A DNA stretch of 64,000 nt, taken from assembly GCF_000741535.1 (NCBI RefSeq), contig NZ_JGYQ01000016.1:372001-436000 (forward strand), in the 5' to 3' direction. The position numbers and the translations under genes are program-made. Shown here piece after piece: positions 62,176-64,000 of this stretch (the first letter of the stretch is position 1; each line of letters opens with the position of its first letter). The stretch comes from Bifidobacterium boum. GTDB lineage: Bacteria; Actinomycetota; Actinomycetes; Actinomycetales; Bifidobacteriaceae. The notes beneath the pieces are model-generated. The model was not told where the DNA came from. It searched no databases and saw nothing but the letters and a program-made list of their open reading frames with translations.

Positions 62176-63612
62176 CTATTCGGCTTTCAGCGTGCGGTTT
62201 CGGGCGCGGGAACGGATTGCGGCGTTCACGGTGACCGGTTCGGGGCACGGCATGGAGAACACGTGGGCGGGGTTGTTCACCGATTCGACCCAATGGCCGT
62301 CCGCGTCAAGGAACCCGCCCGCCGGCACGGTCATGCGCAACGGTTCGCGACCAGGCATCAGGAACTCGACTTCCTGCCCCGCCTCGATTTTGTTGCGGCT
62401 CATCAGCGTGACCCGTCGTGTTGTAGCGTCATACGAAATCACTTCGCCCACGACGATCCAATCACGGAAATACCCGCCGCGATCCGTATTCTGCCCGACC
62501 TGATGCTCCGGGTAGTAGAAGCCCGTGCTGTATTCGCGGTGCGAGACCTTGTACGGCTCGTCCAACACCCACTGTGGCAGTACAACATGCGGCGCGTCAC
62601 CGGGCAGGCGCGCGGCGTCGCCCAGCAACGCGGGCTGGCCTGCCGGCGTGCGGCGGACCCGGTCGGCGAACGGCCGCAACGTGTGGCCTTGCCCGTCCTC
62701 GAACCCGCGTTGGACCATATACGCATCTACTGCCGTCTTGTAGGCGTTCGTGACTGCGGCCACATAGTACGCGCTTTTCGCACGACCCTCGATTTTCAGG
62801 CTGGTAGCCCCCGCGTCGATGAGGTCGTCAAGATGGCCGAGCATGTTCATATCCTGCGAATTGAACAGGAACGTCCCCTCGCCGTTCTCTTCAACCGGGA
62901 AGAACCGTCCTGGACGCTTCTCCTCGACCACATGGTATTTCCAGCGGCAGGGCTGTGCGCAATCCCCGTGGTTGCCGCTGCGCCCGGTCAGATAATTCGA
63001 CAGGAGGCAACGCCCGGAGAAAGCCATGCACATCGAACCGTGCACGAAGCATTCGATATCGAGATCATCCGGCGTGTTCGCGCGGATGTCACGGACCGCA
63101 TCCAAGTCAAGTTCACGGGCGAGCACCACACGCTTTGCGCCCAACTCGTACAGCGCGTTCGCGGCGCCGTAATTGGTGACGCCGGCCTGCGTGGACACGT
63201 GCAATTCGAGTTTCGGGGCGATACGGCGGGCATCCATCATGATGCCGATATCGGTGACGATCAGCGCGTCAACCCCGACCTCAGCGAGCTGGCCAATGTA
63301 TTCGCGCATGGCCGCGACCTCATCGTTATGCGGCAGAATATTGCAGGTCACGTACACGCGAGCGCCATGCTTGTGAGCGTACCGCGCACCCTCCTCGAAA
63401 TCCTCGAGCGTGAAATTCTTCGGCGCCGAACGCATGCCGAAAGCCTTGCCGCCGCAGTATACGGCGTCCGCACCGAAATCGACCGCGGTTTTCAGGCTAC
63501 GCAGGTTGCCGGCCGGCGCCAGCACTTCGGGGCGTCGGCGGGTATGGCGGGAGGTTGCTGTGTCTGCGATTGCGATCGAATCGGTCTGTATGGTCGTCAT
63601 CTGTTCATTCAT
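62176..63612 (-). CDS. U32-family peptidase / RNA hydroxylase-like protein
   Basis: 478 residues of the U32 family; relatives (TrhP/YegQ, RlhA) hydroxylate tRNA or rRNA, others were named collagenases. Landmarks: RRPEVLAPAGNLRSLKTAVDFGADAVYCGG, ILPHNDEV, VSTQAGVTN and the family signature ECFVHGSMCMAFSGRCLLS followed by GDCAQPCRW (four conserved Cys, likely a cluster site). YegQ-like length including a C-terminal beta domain. The start at 63612 (MNEQMTT) is one of two possible ATGs. Confidence 0.9.
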   Translation of the reverse strand: MNEQMTTIQTDSIAIADTATSRHTRRRPEVLAPAGNLRSLKTAVDFGADAVYCGGKAFGMRSAPKNFTLEDFEEGARYAHKHGARVYVTCNILPHNDEVAAMREYIGQLAEVGVDALIVTDIGIMMDARRIAPKLELHVSTQAGVTNYGAANALYELGAKRVVLARELDLDAVRDIRANTPDDLDIECFVHGSMCMAFSGRCLLSNYLTGRSGNHGDCAQPCRWKYHVVEEKRPGRFFPVEENGEGTFLFNSQDMNMLGHLDDLIDAGATSLKIEGRAKSAYYVAAVTNAYKTAVDAYMVQRGFEDGQGHTLRPFADRVRRTPAGQPALLGDAARLPGDAPHVVLPQWVLDEPYKVSHREYSTGFYYPEHQVGQNTDRGGYFRDWIVVGEVISYDATTRRVTLMSRNKIEAGQEVEFLMPGREPLRMTVPAGGFLDADGHWVESVNNPAHVFSMPCPEPVTVNAAIRSRARNRTLKAE

Positions 63613-63668
63613 CACCGCATAGCATAACAATCCCGCCGCGATGACACGTGCTTGAGCGTGCTCATACT

Positions 63669-63710
63669 CAAACTGGTTACGCTGAGAAGCCTCTCAGCGT
63701 AACCAGTTTG
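63669..63710. repeat. Perfect 19-bp hairpin between aldo/keto reductase and U32 gene
   Basis: CAAACTGGTTACGCTGAGA (63669-63687) and TCTCAGCGTAACCAGTTTG (63692-63710) pair without a mismatch around AGCC. It lies just past the aldo/keto reductase stop and could terminate it. Its core ACGCTGA/TCAGCGT is shared with the intergenic hairpin repeats. Confidence 0.75.
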
Positions 63711-63739
63711 TGAAAGACGGCAGGTGGAAGGAAACCGGC

Positions 63740-64000
63740 TCAGCCGAGATAAGCGAGTTCTTCAGGGCTGAGCTCGAGCTCATCGGCCTTGAGCGAGTCA
63801 AGGATGGTTTCGGGTCGATGCGCCCCCGGAATCACGAACATGTGGTCGCCCTTGGCAAGCTCCCATGCGAGCACCACCCGCTGGTAGCTGACCCCATGCT
63901 TCGCGGCGACCTTACGGAACGGGTCGAACAGATGCTCGTCATACGGGTGACGATACCCGCCGAGCGGACTCCAGCACACGAAGGCGAGACCGAGCTTCGC
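63740..64000 (-). CDS. Aldo/keto reductase, C-terminal part (truncated by window edge)
   Basis: The last ~86 residues of an NADPH-dependent aldo/keto reductase. Visible: CWSPLGGYRHPYDE, VSYQRVVLAWELAKGD and IPGAHRPETILDSLKADELELSPEEL, which match the NADP-binding C-terminal strands (IPGA-HRPETI). The catalytic tetrad is outside the window. Substrate unknown. Confidence 0.88.
   Translation of the reverse strand, partial: AKLGLAFVCWSPLGGYRHPYDEHLFDPFRKVAAKHGVSYQRVVLAWELAKGDHMFVIPGAHRPETILDSLKADELELSPEELAYLG

Noticed and set aside
61693-63627. 644-residue plus-strand open frame opposite the U32 gene
   Set aside because: Antisense shadow; no family resemblance, while the minus strand gives a clear U32 protein.

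Overview
The window looks like a piece of a Bifidobacterium chromosome (genus-level call, inferred from gene content, high GC and Actinobacteria-type gene order; I cannot fix the species). Supporting points: a fermentative adhE under a Rex-type operator, GlgX/MalQ glycogen and maltodextrin enzymes, an HrcA/CIRCE-controlled groES without a neighbouring groEL, a senX3-regX3-pstSCAB phosphate block, fdxA-dapC, a sepX/glpR-rimJ-5-FCL block, bleomycin-hydrolase-type pepC, and a class C sortase pilus locus.

Layout. 1-7 kb: adhE (partial), glgX, rplM-rpsI, malQ. 7-9.4 kb: a variant leucine-rich-repeat protein, a YigZ/IMPACT protein, then ~1 kb without an intact gene but with a transposase remnant, closed by tRNA-Ser. 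9.6-17.4 kb: dinB; permease-fdxA-dapC; murB; a tRNA-Tyr/Thr/Met-rpmG transcription unit; a HisC-like aminotransferase. 17.4-27.4 kb: a DUF58-transglutaminase fusion with its MoxR ATPase, groES, the sepX/rimJ/5-FCL division block, FmdB and a SAF-domain protein. 27.4-33.2 kb: a three-gene operon of an FHA protein, a very large helicase-like protein whose ATPase and nuclease motifs look destroyed, and a 68-residue protein. 33.4-34.7 kb: rplJL with a leader and attenuator. 34.7-42 kb: pilus locus (class C sortase, LPKTG major pilin, and a tip-adhesin gene broken by several frameshifts). 42-45 kb: purine permease and a compositionally odd DUF559/Vsr-like gene. 45-52 kb: phosphate uptake and its two-component system. 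52-64 kb: mtnN, two DAHP synthases, pepC, a DivIVA-like coiled-coil protein, pcp, an IspD/TarI-type cytidylyltransferase, pgeF, a U32 peptidase and the end of an aldo/keto reductase.

The strongest observations concern regulation and decay. The major pilin appears to have a promoter whose 17-bp spacer contains a run of nine C (on the coding strand), the layout expected of a slippage switch. The adjacent adhesin gene has lost its 5' end and anchor and carries about five frameshifts. The FHA/helicase-like operon looks like a helicase-nuclease fold re-used without catalysis. At least nine genes have a TANNNT box 6-7 nt before the start codon and no Shine-Dalgarno, suggesting leaderless transcripts. 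A family of hairpin repeats sharing an ACGCTGA/TCAGCGT core recurs in intergenic gaps, and a ~100-bp covarying hairpin element follows both pilin genes.

All calls come from reading the sequence; no database search was run. Start sites were moved where an internal codon has a better ribosome-binding site or promoter distance.
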